Shown here one piece after another: positions 16,540-25,994 of a DNA stretch of 64,000 nt; within the stretch, counting starts at the first letter, position 1; every line of letters starts with the position of its first letter. The DNA lies in assembly GCA_017983635.1 (NCBI GenBank), contig JAGOBA010000003.1, positions 124,001 through 188,000 on the forward strand, read 5' to 3'. The notes under the pieces were generated by a model. It had not been told where the DNA came from. It did no database searches and saw nothing but the letters and a program-made list of their open reading frames with translations. The stretch comes from Alphaproteobacteria bacterium (GTDB taxonomy: Bacteria > Pseudomonadota > Alphaproteobacteria > Micropepsales > Micropepsaceae). The position numbers and the translations under genes are program-made.

Positions 16540-19500
16540 GTGTCGGGCCACGCGAATTTCGTTCATCTCAGGGTTCATTCGGCTTACTCGCTGCTTGAAG
16601 GCGCGCTGCAGCCAGATGAGATCGCAGCGCTGTGCCGAAAGCTGAAGATGCCGGCGGCGGCGGTCACCGACACGAACAACCTGTTCGGGCTGTTCGACAT
16701 CTCCGAGACGCTGGTGAAGGCGGGGGTGCAGCCGATCGTCGGTTGTCAACTTACGCTGCAGATCGAGAGCGGTGACGCGAAGCACGGCAAGCATGCGGGC
16801 GCAATCGTGGTGCTGGTGCAGTCGGACGCCGGCTACGCGAACCTGATGAAGCTCGCCAGCTATGCGCATTTGCGGGTCTCGCCGGGCGACGCGCCGCATG
16901 TGACGTGGCCGATGATCGAGGCGCATCACGAAGGGCTGATCGCGCTCACCGGCGGACCGAAGGGTTTGCTGAACAAGCTGCTTGTCGAGGGGCAAGTCGA
17001 GGCGGCGAAGCATCTGTTCGAGCGCTACAAGGCCACGTTCGGCAATCGGCTTTATGTCGAGCTACAGCGGCATGGCGTGCCTGAGGAGGTGGCTGCCGAG
17101 CCGCATCTGGTGCGGCTTGCGCATGAGTTCCAAGTGCCGTTCGTGGCGACGAACGAGCCCTATTTCGGCAAGCCCGACATGTTCGAGGCGCACGATGCGC
17201 TGCTGTGCATTGCGGCGGGTGCTTATGTGGCGCAGGACGAGCGTCGGCGGGAGAGTGCGTCGCACTACTTCAAGTCGGCGGAAGAGATGACGGCGTTGTT
17301 TGCCGACGTGCCGGAGGCGATCGAGTCCACGATCGAGATCGCCAAGCGCTGCGCCTACATTCCGAAGAAGCGCAGCCCGATCCTGCCGGAGTTCGTGCCC
17401 ACATCCGGCCTGACGCCGGAGGAGGAGTTGCGCGCACAGGCCGAGGCGGGATTGAAGGCGCGGTTGGCGGCGAACGGGATGTTCGTCGCCGAGAAGGAAT
17501 ACTGGGACCGGTTGAACTTCGAACTCGACGTCATCATCCGGATGAAGTTCGCGGGTTACTTCCTGATCGTTTCCGACTTCATGAAATGGACGCGGAGCAA
17601 CGGCATCCCGGTCGGCGTGCGTGGGTCCGGTGCCAGTTCGGTGGTGGCGTGGGGGCTGCAGATCACCTCGCTGGACCCGTTGCGGTTCGGCTTGGTGTTC
17701 GAGCGCTTCCTCAATCCCGAACGCATCTCGATGCCGGACTTCGATATCGACTTCTGCCAAGACCGGCGCGGCGAGGTGATCCGCTACGTACAAGACAAGT
17801 ACGGGCACGACCGGGTTGCGCAGATCATCACGCTGGGAACACTTCAAGCGCGGGCAGCGCTGCGCGACGTCGGTCGCGTTCTGCAGATGCCGCAGGGCCA
17901 AGTCGATCGCATCGCCAAAATGATCAAGGTGCAGCCGGGGCAGTCGATCAAGCTGCGCGATGCGATCGCGCAGGAACCGCGCTTGCAGCAGATGGAGAAC
18001 GATGAAGACTCCGTCGCGCGGCTGTTCCAGATCGCGACGCAGCTCGAGGGGCTCTATCGCCACGCCTCGACCCATGCCGCCGGTGTGGTGATCGGCGACC
18101 GGCCGCTCGACGAACTGGTGCCGCTCTACCGCGATCCAAGCTCCGACATGCCGGTGACGCAGTTCGACTATGAGATGGACGAGAAAGCGGGCCTTGTGAA
18201 GTTCGACTTCCTGGGTCTGAAAACGCTGACCGTGATCGCGGAGACCGAAGCGCTGATCTTGAAGCGGCACGGGATCAAGGTGAAGGCTGAAGAGGTCGCG
18301 TTCGACGACAAGAAGTCGTTCGAGGCGCTGGGCAAGGGAACGTCGACCGGCATCTTCCAGCTGGAATCGACCGGCATGCGCGACCTGCTGCGCAAGATGA
18401 AGCCTGACCGGATTGAGGATTTGATTGCGCTTGTGGCGCTCTATCGGCCGGGTCCGATGGATCAGATTCCGGTCTACATCGCCTGCAAGCACGGCCGCGA
18501 GAAGCCGTTCTATCTGCATCCGGCGTTGGAGCCGATCTTGTCCGATACGCATGGCGTGATGACGTATCAGGAAGACGTGATGCTGATCGCGCGGGAACTC
18601 GCCGGCTACTCGCTCGGCCAAGCGGACGAGCTGCGCCGCGCGATGGGTAAGAAGATCAAGGAGGAGATGGCCAAGCACCGCGTGAAGTTCATCGAGGGCT
18701 CGGCGAAACAGAAGAACATTCCGGCCGATGTCGCGGAGCAGATTTTCGACCAGGCGGAAAAGTTCTCCGGCTACGGCTTCAACAAAGCGCACGCGGCGGC
18801 CTATGCGCAGGTCGCCTATCAGACGGCGTGGTTGAAGGCGAATTACCCGGTCGAATTCTTCTGCGCGTCGATGACACTTGATATCGGTTCGCCGGAGCGC
18901 TTGTCGATCTTCCGGCAAGAGGCGGAGCGTATGGGCATCACCGTCGTGCCGCCGGACATCAATGTGTCGGGCGCGCTGTTTGCGCCTGCCAAGCGCGCGG
19001 ACGGGAGCGACGTGGTCCACTATGCACTGGCCGCGATCCGCAATGTCGGACGCGCCGCGATGGATCATGTGATCGACGTGCGCAACGCCGGCGGCAAGTT
19101 CCGCTCGTTGTTCGATTTCGCGCGGCGGGTTGACGCGAAGTACATCAATCGGCGGATCTTGGAGAACCTGGTGGCGTCAGGTGCATTTGACAGTCTGAAC
19201 TCGAACCGGGCGCAGGTGCACGCGGCAATCGAGATGATGCTGGGCGAGGCCTCGATCACCAGCCGTGAGCGCGAGAGTTCGCAGGTCAACCTGTTCGGTC
19301 AGGTCGAAACGCAGCGCGATCAGGCGTTGCCGACGGTCGATCAGTGGACGATGCCGGACCGGCTGTCGCGCGAGTTCGGGGCGATCGGGTTCTACATGTC
19401 GGCGCATCCTTTGGATGAGTTTGCGCAGACGTTGGCGCGATTGCGTGTTGTTCCGTATGCGGAGCTTGCGGCCGACAAGCGGCATGAAGACCGGGTGGTG

Positions 19501-19974
19501 ACGCTCGCCGCCAGCGTGATCCGCCGGCAAGAGCGGCGCACGAAGGACGACAAGCGCATGGCGCATATCGGGTTCTCCGATGCGTCGGGCATGTTCGAAG
19601 CGGTGGCGTTCTCGGAGGCGCTGGTGCAGGGCGGTGCGTTCCTGGAGCCGGGCAAGGCAGTGGTGCTGGACGTCGCGACGCGCTGGGACGGCGACGACCT
19701 GAAGCTGCAGATCATGCGCGTGCAGAGCTTGAACGACGCCGCGGCTCAGACCGGTGCGGGGTTGCGCATCTTCATCGACGACCCAAAGCCGCTGCCGAGT
19801 ATCTCGGAGCGGCTGAAGAACCAAGCCGGGAAGGGGCTGGTAACCCTGGTGTTCCCGGTCGAGAAAGGCGAGCGCGAGGTGGAGCTGGAGCTGCCGGGCC
19901 GCTACGCGGTGACCCCGGCGCTGAAGGGCGCGATGCGGGTCGTGAACGGGGTTCGGGAGGTGGAGGAGGTATAG
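16540..19974 (+). CDS. dnaE: DNA polymerase III alpha subunit
   Basis: This is the replicative polymerase catalytic subunit, 1144 residues from the GTG at 16540, which has GGAGG just upstream. Domain order fits DnaE: an N-terminal PHP domain (FVHLRVHSAYSLLEGAL; AAVTDTNNLFGLFDI), the palm with PDFDIDFCQDRRGEVI carrying the catalytic aspartates and GVRGSGASSVVAWGL, the thumb/fingers with GFNKAHAAAYAQVAYQTAWLK, then a helix-hairpin-helix region and an OB fold (RVVTLAASVIRRQERRTK). An alternative start upstream at 16489 lacks homology support. Gene position after the lol genes is the usual alphaproteobacterial one. Confidence 0.97.
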   Translation: MSGHANFVHLRVHSAYSLLEGALQPDEIAALCRKLKMPAAAVTDTNNLFGLFDISETLVKAGVQPIVGCQLTLQIESGDAKHGKHAGAIVVLVQSDAGYANLMKLASYAHLRVSPGDAPHVTWPMIEAHHEGLIALTGGPKGLLNKLLVEGQVEAAKHLFERYKATFGNRLYVELQRHGVPEEVAAEPHLVRLAHEFQVPFVATNEPYFGKPDMFEAHDALLCIAAGAYVAQDERRRESASHYFKSAEEMTALFADVPEAIESTIEIAKRCAYIPKKRSPILPEFVPTSGLTPEEELRAQAEAGLKARLAANGMFVAEKEYWDRLNFELDVIIRMKFAGYFLIVSDFMKWTRSNGIPVGVRGSGASSVVAWGLQITSLDPLRFGLVFERFLNPERISMPDFDIDFCQDRRGEVIRYVQDKYGHDRVAQIITLGTLQARAALRDVGRVLQMPQGQVDRIAKMIKVQPGQSIKLRDAIAQEPRLQQMENDEDSVARLFQIATQLEGLYRHASTHAAGVVIGDRPLDELVPLYRDPSSDMPVTQFDYEMDEKAGLVKFDFLGLKTLTVIAETEALILKRHGIKVKAEEVAFDDKKSFEALGKGTSTGIFQLESTGMRDLLRKMKPDRIEDLIALVALYRPGPMDQIPVYIACKHGREKPFYLHPALEPILSDTHGVMTYQEDVMLIARELAGYSLGQADELRRAMGKKIKEEMAKHRVKFIEGSAKQKNIPADVAEQIFDQAEKFSGYGFNKAHAAAYAQVAYQTAWLKANYPVEFFCASMTLDIGSPERLSIFRQEAERMGITVVPPDINVSGALFAPAKRADGSDVVHYALAAIRNVGRAAMDHVIDVRNAGGKFRSLFDFARRVDAKYINRRILENLVASGAFDSLNSNRAQVHAAIEMMLGEASITSRERESSQVNLFGQVETQRDQALPTVDQWTMPDRLSREFGAIGFYMSAHPLDEFAQTLARLRVVPYAELAADKRHEDRVVTLAASVIRRQERRTKDDKRMAHIGFSDASGMFEAVAFSEALVQGGAFLEPGKAVVLDVATRWDGDDLKLQIMRVQSLNDAAAQTGAGLRIFIDDPKPLPSISERLKNQAGKGLVTLVFPVEKGEREVELELPGRYAVTPALKGAMRVVNGVREVEEV

Positions 19975-20113
19975 TTGGCCAAGTAAACAACCGGCGCACG
20001 AATTGCGCTCATCTAAGAGGTTGTAAGCGAGCAACAATCGGAGGAAAGATCGTAGCAGAGGTAAGTACCCTTTGAAGTCTTCTATCCACTCCGGCTTAAC
20101 TCGGTTAAGGAAG

Positions 20114-20629
20114 ATGGTAGGGGGCTTCGTGGATATCTTGACTGACGTGTTGATGCTCAAGCCGCTACCGCAGAGCTTGGAGTGGATGCTAGGTGCCGGT
20201 GCGCCCCACCAAGTTGCCAAAGCTGCGAGAGCGCTTCTCGTCGCAATCTTGGCGATTGGTGCGCAGAACGCTCTCGTCTTTTTGACCGAAGGGGTCAGTC
20301 AGCTCACCTGGGCGTCGCAAAAAGTGCGATTGGGCTTCGATCTCCTAGTCGCCGCAATTAGCATACAAATCGCGTATGCGGTTGAGAGGTTGGCAGGTGT
20401 GTTCAATCTTCCGCATGATCAGGTGACAGAAGCGCCTGCCGGGTTTGTCGGGTTGACCCTTGTCGTCACCGGCTTGGGCGTGGCGATTGTCCGCAGGAAT
20501 CAGCCAAAAAAACTCTTGAATCCGGCTGCAGAATCAGGCACTGTTCCGCATAGCTCCAGCCCTCAGTACCACCCGCCCTCCGGAGCTGTGTTCGGGTGGT
20601 TCGCCTTGTTCTTCTCCTGCTGCCTGTGA
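20114..20629 (+). CDS. Unrecognised membrane protein
   Basis: The 171-residue protein (from ATG 20114, with AAGGA upstream; a TTG at 20072 would add 14 residues) has about three hydrophobic segments: ARALLVAILAIGAQNALVFL, VRLGFDLLVAAISIQIAYAV and AGFVGLTLVVTGLGVAIV. A fourth hydrophobic stretch ends the protein. I do not recognise a family. The region looks less GC-rich and less codon-biased than dnaE before it, which suggests acquired DNA. The next small membrane-protein gene follows after 7 bases, so the two may act together. Confidence 0.55.
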   Translation: MVGGFVDILTDVLMLKPLPQSLEWMLGAGAPHQVAKAARALLVAILAIGAQNALVFLTEGVSQLTWASQKVRLGFDLLVAAISIQIAYAVERLAGVFNLPHDQVTEAPAGFVGLTLVVTGLGVAIVRRNQPKKLLNPAAESGTVPHSSSPQYHPPSGAVFGWFALFFSCCL

Positions 20630-20636
20630 GGGCCAC

Positions 20637-20963
20637 ATGAATCACACAATTCTGGGACGATTTGCCTATTTGAGCGCGATTTCGGCGATGACTTTGTCAG
20701 CTGTGTTTTACGCGCTCGGACATTCGTTTGATTGGTTTTCACCTAAAGGGGTTTCAGACATCATCGAGTTGGCTGGGTTGAAGGATTCGGCTACGGCTAT
20801 TCCATCCGCTTGGGCTCAAGCGCAGCCAAACGTTGTTACGCCACCAAGTATTACGTGGGACCAGTTGATCTGGACAGACAAAGTGCAGTTGGTGATTTTA
20901 GGTCTCTTTGCGCTCAGCGCTTTATCACTTCTGCTTGAGCGTTTTTTTTCGCGGCGAAGCTGA
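20637..20963 (+). CDS. Unrecognised small membrane protein
   Basis: The 108-residue protein has an N-terminal hydrophobic segment (about residues 7-28), a polar middle part and a C-terminal helix VQLVILGLFALSALSLLLERF followed by FSRRS. GAGGG precedes the ATG and overlaps the stop of the gene before it, so the two are likely co-expressed. No family is recognised, and the base composition again looks lower in GC than the flanking housekeeping genes. Confidence 0.5.
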   Translation: MNHTILGRFAYLSAISAMTLSAVFYALGHSFDWFSPKGVSDIIELAGLKDSATAIPSAWAQAQPNVVTPPSITWDQLIWTDKVQLVILGLFALSALSLLLERFFSRRS

Positions 20964-21051
20964 GTTTGTTGAATCTTGAATCTGTCGCCGTTGAGGCCGG
21001 GGGACAATTTAGATCGCGTTCCCAATCCGGGACATGCTTCTCTTAAACTGT

Positions 21052-21201
21052 CCAGGTCCTGAAGTAACACACGCGGGTAAGCTGATCGTTGTCTTTATCG
21101 CCCTTCTGCCCAAGTGCGATCTCGGGGGACTTTGGTAAGCAGGCGATTACCAAGGCGATGTAGTCCGCAATGCTTTCGATGGCGATGAAGGCGTAGAAGA
21201 C
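21052..21201 (-). pseudogene. Relic of the neighbouring aminotransferase 3' end
   Basis: Read on the minus strand, this segment gives VFYAFIAIES, then a diverged middle, then GQKGDKDNDQLTRVCYF. The intact aminotransferase at 21518-22681 has [10 protein letters not shown] and [17 protein letters not shown] at matching places, with a few codons missing here. The nucleotide similarity is visible as well. It is a decayed partial duplicate of that gene's 3' part, in the same orientation. Confidence 0.75.
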
Positions 21202-21219
21202 CTTGGCCAGTCGGAGGAA

Positions 21220-21420
21220 GTGTTCGAAGGGTTCACTAAGAAATATGGCGTCAAGATGCTCGTGTACTACGAGGTGCACGAAGATCCGACCCAAGCGATC
21301 GAACGGGAGAAGCGAGTCAAACGCTGGCGGCGCGCGTGGAAGATTCGGTTGATCGAAGAGCGCAATCCGCAGTGGAAGGATTTATGCGACAACCTGCTGA
21401 ACGAATTGCCGATGGGTTGA
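21220..21420 (+). pseudogene. GIY-YIG nuclease family, N-terminally truncated
   Basis: The 66 residues from VFEGFTKKYGVKMLVYYEV to NELPMG match the C-terminal two thirds of small GIY-YIG nuclease domain proteins. The conserved middle RExxxKRWRRAWKIRLIE part is present. The N-terminal part with the GIY and YIG tyrosines is missing, because the reading frame runs directly into the aminotransferase relic just upstream. An intact family member is about 90-100 residues. The GTG at 21220 is only the first possible start, and the fragment is probably not functional. Confidence 0.75.
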
Positions 21421-21432
21421 TGGCGGTGCGCG

Positions 21433-21501
21433 CGGCCCTAGGTCCCGGACAGCAGCGTTACCCAAACGCGTTCCGCGTTTGGACGCATCTAGCTTCCGGG
21501 A
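21433..21501. repeat. Nested palindromic element
   Basis: An inner perfect 9-bp stem with a 3-nt loop (21462-21470 with 21474-21482) lies within an outer 7-bp inverted repeat TCCCGGA/TCCGGGA (21433-21439 with 21495-21501). It begins 13 bases after the GIY-YIG remnant. It resembles the short palindromic repeats scattered through many alphaproteobacterial genomes and is not followed by a T-tract. Confidence 0.6.
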
Positions 21502-21517
21502 TGACAATGCTTTGTTG

Positions 21518-22681
21518 CTAAATCGCCTTCGCAATCCGCTCCATGGCTTCGCTCAAAAGGTCCGGCGACTGGGCGAAGCAGATGCGGATGAAGCGGTCGT
21601 TGTCTTTGTCGGTTTTGGGACCGAAGGCGATGCCGGGGGCGACGCCGACTTTGGCTTCTGCGAGCAGGCGCTTGGCGAAGGCAGTGGAGTCGGTCATGCC
21701 TTCGACGGCGATGAAGGCGTAGAACGCGCCCGCGGGTTTGGACCAACTCATGCGGTTTTGACCGGCGAGGAATTTTTCGACGATGCCAAGCCCCGTGCGG
21801 CAGCGTTCGACCATCCATTTGACGAAGTCGTCACCCTTGGTGATCGCCTCCAGCGCGCCGTACTGCGCAAAGACCGTCGAGCCGGTGTTGTTGAACGCCG
21901 ACATCTCGGCCATTTGTGTGTCGAGACCTCGGCGGTGGATCAGCCAACCGATGCGCCACCCGGTCATCGCCCAGGCCTTCGAGAAGCTGTTGACGACGAA
22001 GACGTCGTCGTCAGGCTCGGCGATGGCTGCAAAGCTCGGTGCGGGCGTGTCGTAGACGATGGGGGTGTAAACCTCGTCGGAGATGATCGCGATGTTGCGT
22101 TTGCGGGCGAACTCCAGCACGGCGCGCTGTTCGCGTTCGCTGATGATCCAGCCGGTCGGGTTCGAGGGCGAGGCGAAGAAGATCGCCTTGGTGCGCGCGT
22201 CGGCGGCATCGAATAGTTTTTGCAGGTCGAGCGCCCACGGCTCGCCGTTCGCGCCGCCGGTGAGGCGGACGAAGCGCGGGATCGCGCCGGTGCCGCGTAC
22301 GGCCTGGAAGATGTTGGGCCACATCGGCGAAATGATGATGACGTTGTCGCCGGGTTCGCAAACGCATTGCAGCGCAATCTCGACCCCCATCATGGCGGCA
22401 CCGGGGACAGTCACGCGGTCGACGTCGATCTTGCGGCCGGACTGGCGGCTGGACCATTGCGCGATCGCTTCGCGGAGTTCGGGGATGCCGCGGGTGAAGG
22501 TGTAGAACGTCTTGCCTTCGTCCAGCGCGCGCTTGGCGGCGTCGCGGATAAAGGGCGGGGTGACGATGTCGCCCTCGCCGAACCAGAGCGGGATAATGTC
22601 CTTGCGGCCTAGCCCCAGGAACGACACCTCGCCGATGCCGTTGCGTTCGAGACTCAGGATGCTGGGGCGAATGGCGGTCAT
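21518..22681 (-). CDS. Pyridoxal-phosphate-dependent aminotransferase, class I/II
   Basis: The 387-residue enzyme is of the aspartate aminotransferase fold type I. It shows [15 protein letters not shown] near the N-terminus, ASPSNPTGW with the conserved Asn, the [11 protein letters not shown] cofactor Asp/Tyr region, [16 protein letters not shown] with the Schiff-base Lys, and a C-terminal FIRICFA with the carboxylate-binding Arg. The specific substrate is not clear from sequence. I take the ATG at 22681 (MTAIRPSIL), since the upstream in-frame extension to 22801 is low-complexity and runs into the rpsB promoter region. It is divergent from rpsB. Confidence 0.88.
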   Translation of the reverse strand: MTAIRPSILSLERNGIGEVSFLGLGRKDIIPLWFGEGDIVTPPFIRDAAKRALDEGKTFYTFTRGIPELREAIAQWSSRQSGRKIDVDRVTVPGAAMMGVEIALQCVCEPGDNVIIISPMWPNIFQAVRGTGAIPRFVRLTGGANGEPWALDLQKLFDAADARTKAIFFASPSNPTGWIISEREQRAVLEFARKRNIAIISDEVYTPIVYDTPAPSFAAIAEPDDDVFVVNSFSKAWAMTGWRIGWLIHRRGLDTQMAEMSAFNNTGSTVFAQYGALEAITKGDDFVKWMVERCRTGLGIVEKFLAGQNRMSWSKPAGAFYAFIAVEGMTDSTAFAKRLLAEAKVGVAPGIAFGPKTDKDNDRFIRICFAQSPDLLSEAMERIAKAI

Positions 22682-22730
22682 CGGGCGGTTTTTCGGCTTT
22701 TTTGTCGCGTTAGGCCCCAGGCTGCCGCCC

Positions 22731-22759
22731 TTGCGTCCCTTGCCGCAACCCCCTATATC
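22731..22759 (+). promoter_or_regulatory. Candidate sigma-70-type promoter for rpsB
   Basis: TTGCGT at 22731-22736 and TATATC at 22754-22759 are separated by exactly 17 bases, about 125 bases upstream of the rpsB start. The spacing is ideal and the hexamers are partial matches. This is a visual prediction only. Confidence 0.35.
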
Positions 22760-22885
22760 GGCGCCCATTCCACACACGGGCTTGGGTTGCCCGGCCGCCA
22801 TATGGCGGGCCGCCCTCCGGTGCTGGGTCCTTCGGGGCCCGGTGAACGCCCGTGGAGGCTAACCGGTCAAGGAGACGTACCGCAG

Positions 22886-23638
22886 ATGGCTCTGCCAGAC
22901 TATTCTATGCGCCAGCTCTTGGAAGCAGGCGTTCACTTCGGGCACCAGACGCATCGCTGGAACCCGCGCATGTCGCAGTACCTGTACGGGTCGCGAAACA
23001 AGATTCACATCATCGATCTGACGCAGACGGTGCCGCTGTTGCACCAGGCGCTGAAGACGGTCCGCGACGTGGTTGCCCAAGGCGGCCGCGTACTGTTCGT
23101 CGGCACGAAGCGCCAGGCGTCGGAAGGTATTGCGGAAGCGGCGAAGCGCTGCGCGCAGTACTACGTGAACCACCGGTGGCTCGGCGGCACGCTGACCAAC
23201 TGGCAGACGATCTCGAACTCGATCAAGCGTCTGCGCTCGATCGAAGAGATATTGAACGCCGGTGCGGTAGGCCTGACGAAGAAGGAAGCGCTGAACCTGA
23301 CGCGCGAGCAGGAAAAGCTTGAGCGGGCGCTCGGCGGGATCAAGGAAATGGGCGGCGTGCCCGACCTCCTGTTCGTGATCGACACGAACAAGGAAGCGAT
23401 CGCGATCCAGGAAGCGAACAAGCTTGGGATTCCGGTCGTGGCGGTCGTCGATTCGAACTCGAATCCCGAAGGCATTGCCTTCCCGATTCCGGGCAACGAC
23501 GACGCGGCGCGCGCGATTGCGCTCTACTGCGATCTCGTGGCGCGGGCGGTGATCGACGGCATTTCGGCGGCGCAGGGCCATTCCGGCGTCGATATCGGCG
23601 CCTCGGCTGAAGGCCCGGTGCAAGAGTTGCCGAACTGA
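22886..23638 (+). CDS. rpsB: 30S ribosomal protein S2
   Basis: The 250-residue small-subunit ribosomal protein begins [20 protein letters not shown], the family's usual N-terminus, and contains [19 protein letters not shown] and [13 protein letters not shown]. The ATG at 22886 is chosen because AAGGAGA lies upstream and homologues start here; the frame is open to 22787. It is the first gene of the rpsB-tsf-pyrH-frr cluster conserved in most bacteria. EF-Ts follows after 55 bases. Confidence 0.97.
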   Translation: MALPDYSMRQLLEAGVHFGHQTHRWNPRMSQYLYGSRNKIHIIDLTQTVPLLHQALKTVRDVVAQGGRVLFVGTKRQASEGIAEAAKRCAQYYVNHRWLGGTLTNWQTISNSIKRLRSIEEILNAGAVGLTKKEALNLTREQEKLERALGGIKEMGGVPDLLFVIDTNKEAIAIQEANKLGIPVVAVVDSNSNPEGIAFPIPGNDDAARAIALYCDLVARAVIDGISAAQGHSGVDIGASAEGPVQELPN

Positions 23639-23693
23639 TGTTTTTCGCGCGCGGGCGAACCGCGCGACCACCTCGAACGATTAGGAGCCTCCC

Positions 23694-24623
23694 ATGGCTG
23701 AAATTACAGCCACGATGGTCAAGGACCTGCGCGAGAAAACCGGCGCGGGCATGATGGACTGCAGAAACGCGCTGAACGAGACGAGTGGCGACATCGAAGC
23801 CGCGATCGACGTGTTGCGCAAGAAGGGCCTTTCCAAGGCTGCCAAGAAGGCGGGCAACGTCGCGGCTGAAGGTCTCGTCGGCGTGGCCGCCAAGGGAGGC
23901 TCGGGCGCGGTCGTTGAAGTCAACTCGCAGACGGACTTCGTTGCGCGCAACGAAGAGTTCCAAGCGATGGTCGGTAAGATCGCCGAGCTGGCGCTGGCGA
24001 CGGGTGGCGATGTCGCGAAGCTCGCGAAGGCAGCGTTCGGCGGCGGCAATAGCGTTGAGGGTCAGGTCTCGGCGCTGTCGGGCAAGATCGGCGAGAAGAT
24101 GGAACTGCGTCGTACCGGTGCGCTCAGCGTGTCGCCCGGCGTCGTGGCGAGCTATGTGCACAATCAGATGGCGCCGGGACTCGGCAAGATCGGCGTGCTG
24201 GTCGCTCTGAAGTCGTCCGGCGATGCGGTGAAACTGGCGGCGCTCGGCCGGCAGTTGGCAATGCATGTGGCTGGAACGCCGTTCCCGCCGCTGGCGATGC
24301 GGATCGATCAGATCGACCCGGCGGTGGCCGAGCGCGAGAAGGCGATCTTCGCCGACCAAGCGCGCGCCTCGGGCAAGCCCGAGAACATCATCGCGAAGAT
24401 GGTCGAGGGCCGGATGCGCAAATTCTATGAGGAGGTGGTCCTGCCGCAGCAGGCCTACATTATGGACCCGGAAAAGACCGTGGAAGCCGTCGTGAAAGCG
24501 GCGGAAAAGGATGTGGGCGCACCGATCTCGATTGAGGGGTTTGTGCGCTACGCCCTTGGCGAAGGTATCCAGAAAGTGGAAACTGACTTCGCCGCAGAAG
24601 TTGCCGCCGCAGCGAAAAGCTGA
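23694..24623 (+). CDS. tsf: Translation elongation factor Ts
   Basis: The 309-residue guanine-nucleotide exchange factor recharges EF-Tu. It carries both family signatures: [16 protein letters not shown] near residues 12-27 in the UBA-like N-domain, and [16 protein letters not shown] near residues 77-92, where the TDFVARN motif contacts EF-Tu. A TAGGAG site precedes the ATG. It sits between rpsB and pyrH in the standard order. Confidence 0.97.
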   Translation: MAEITATMVKDLREKTGAGMMDCRNALNETSGDIEAAIDVLRKKGLSKAAKKAGNVAAEGLVGVAAKGGSGAVVEVNSQTDFVARNEEFQAMVGKIAELALATGGDVAKLAKAAFGGGNSVEGQVSALSGKIGEKMELRRTGALSVSPGVVASYVHNQMAPGLGKIGVLVALKSSGDAVKLAALGRQLAMHVAGTPFPPLAMRIDQIDPAVAEREKAIFADQARASGKPENIIAKMVEGRMRKFYEEVVLPQQAYIMDPEKTVEAVVKAAEKDVGAPISIEGFVRYALGEGIQKVETDFAAEVAAAAKS

Positions 24624-24647
24624 GGAACAAAGAGGGACAACGCAACG

Positions 24648-25367
24648 ATGACATCAGCGCCGATCTACCGCCGGGTTCTTTTGAAAGTGTCCGGCGAGGC
24701 GCTGATGGGATCGGGCTCCTACGGCATTGAACTCGCGACCGTGAACCGGATCGCGGAAGACGTCAAAGCGGCCATCGATATCGGCGTTCAGGTCTGCCTT
24801 GTCGTTGGCGGGGGAAACATCTTCCGCGGGATGCAGGCGGCGGCGTCCGGCATGGACCGCGCGACGGCCGATTACATGGGCATGTTGGGCACGGTGATGA
24901 ACGCGCTCGCTATGCAGAACATTCTCGAAAAGGTCGGCGTGAATACGCGGGTGCAATCCGCGATCCCGATGACGTCGATTTGCGAGCCCTATATTCGCCG
25001 ACGTGCGATCCGCCACATGGAGAAGGGCCGCGTCGTGATCTTTGCGGCGGGTTTGGGCAGTCCGTTCCTGACGACCGATACGCCTGCTGCGATGCGGGCG
25101 GCGGAGATGGGTTGCGACGCGCTGATGAAGGGCACGCAAGTCGACGGCGTCTATTCGGCCGATCCGAAGAAGGACCCTGCGGCAAGGCGTTACGACCGGT
25201 TGACCTATATGGATGTGTTGTCGCGCGACTTGAAGGTGATGGACGCTTCGGCGATTTCGTTGGCGCGCGAGAGCGGCATACCGATTATCGTATTCAACAT
25301 TCATGAGAAAATGAATTTTGTCCGCGTGCTGCAAGGCAAGGGCCTCAGCACTGTGATTTCGAACTAA
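24648..25367 (+). CDS. pyrH: UMP kinase
   Basis: The 239-residue cytoplasmic enzyme phosphorylates UMP to UDP, feeding RNA, DNA and nucleotide-sugar synthesis. It is a member of the amino-acid kinase fold: [13 protein letters not shown] at the N-terminus, VGGGNIFRG for phosphate binding, [18 protein letters not shown], and [17 protein letters not shown] near residue 165. Its length is typical. It starts 24 bases after tsf with a GAGGGA site and is followed by frr after 37 bases. Confidence 0.97.
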   Translation: MTSAPIYRRVLLKVSGEALMGSGSYGIELATVNRIAEDVKAAIDIGVQVCLVVGGGNIFRGMQAAASGMDRATADYMGMLGTVMNALAMQNILEKVGVNTRVQSAIPMTSICEPYIRRRAIRHMEKGRVVIFAAGLGSPFLTTDTPAAMRAAEMGCDALMKGTQVDGVYSADPKKDPAARRYDRLTYMDVLSRDLKVMDASAISLARESGIPIIVFNIHEKMNFVRVLQGKGLSTVISN

Positions 25368-25404
25368 CGCTTGAGCGAAGGCCGACCTTCGCCGGGAGGA
25401 GCCA

Positions 25405-25971
25405 ATGGCGCAGAGCAAACCTTTTGACTTGGACGATCTACAGAAGCGCATGAAGGGCGCTGTCGCGCAGCTGAAGCACGAGTTCGCGGGCCTGCGAACG
25501 GGACGCGCTTCGGTGTCCTTGCTGGAGCCGGTGCACGTCGATGCCTACGGCAGTTCGATGCCGCTGGCACAGGTGGGTACAGTCAATGCGCCGGAACCGC
25601 GGATGCTGACGGTGCAGGTGTGGGATCGCGGTCTCGTGACGGCCGTTGACAAGGCGATCCGGAGTTCCGGGCTTGGGCTCAACCCGCAGGTTGACGGGCA
25701 GTTGCTGCGCATTCCGATCCCGCCTCTGACCGAGGATCGCCGCAAGGAACTGTCGAAGATCGGATCAAAGTACGCCGAGGCGGCCCGCGTCGCGGTGCGG
25801 AACATCCGCCGTGACGGGATGGAGCATCTGAAGAAGCTCGAGAAGGAGCATCAGATCAGCGAAGACGAGCACAAGAAACAGCACGATGTCGTGCAAAAGG
25901 CGACCGACCAGCACATCAAGGAAATCGACGACTCGTTGGCGGCTAAGGAAAAGGAAATCATGCAGGTGTAG
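25405..25971 (+). CDS. frr: Ribosome recycling factor
   Basis: The 188-residue protein splits post-termination ribosomes together with EF-G. Family features are [21 protein letters not shown] in the first third, [22 protein letters not shown], and [12 protein letters not shown] leading into the long helical hairpin. GGAGGAG lies ahead of the ATG. uppS begins 23 bases after the stop, so the translation genes lead directly into the envelope genes. Confidence 0.97.
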   Translation: MAQSKPFDLDDLQKRMKGAVAQLKHEFAGLRTGRASVSLLEPVHVDAYGSSMPLAQVGTVNAPEPRMLTVQVWDRGLVTAVDKAIRSSGLGLNPQVDGQLLRIPIPPLTEDRRKELSKIGSKYAEAARVAVRNIRRDGMEHLKKLEKEHQISEDEHKKQHDVVQKATDQHIKEIDDSLAAKEKEIMQV

Positions 25972-25994
25972 TTCGCACCGCTGGTTTGGTTTCG

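Noticed and set aside
17062-19068. Minus-strand open frame of 668 codons
   Set aside because: Antisense to dnaE and without motifs.
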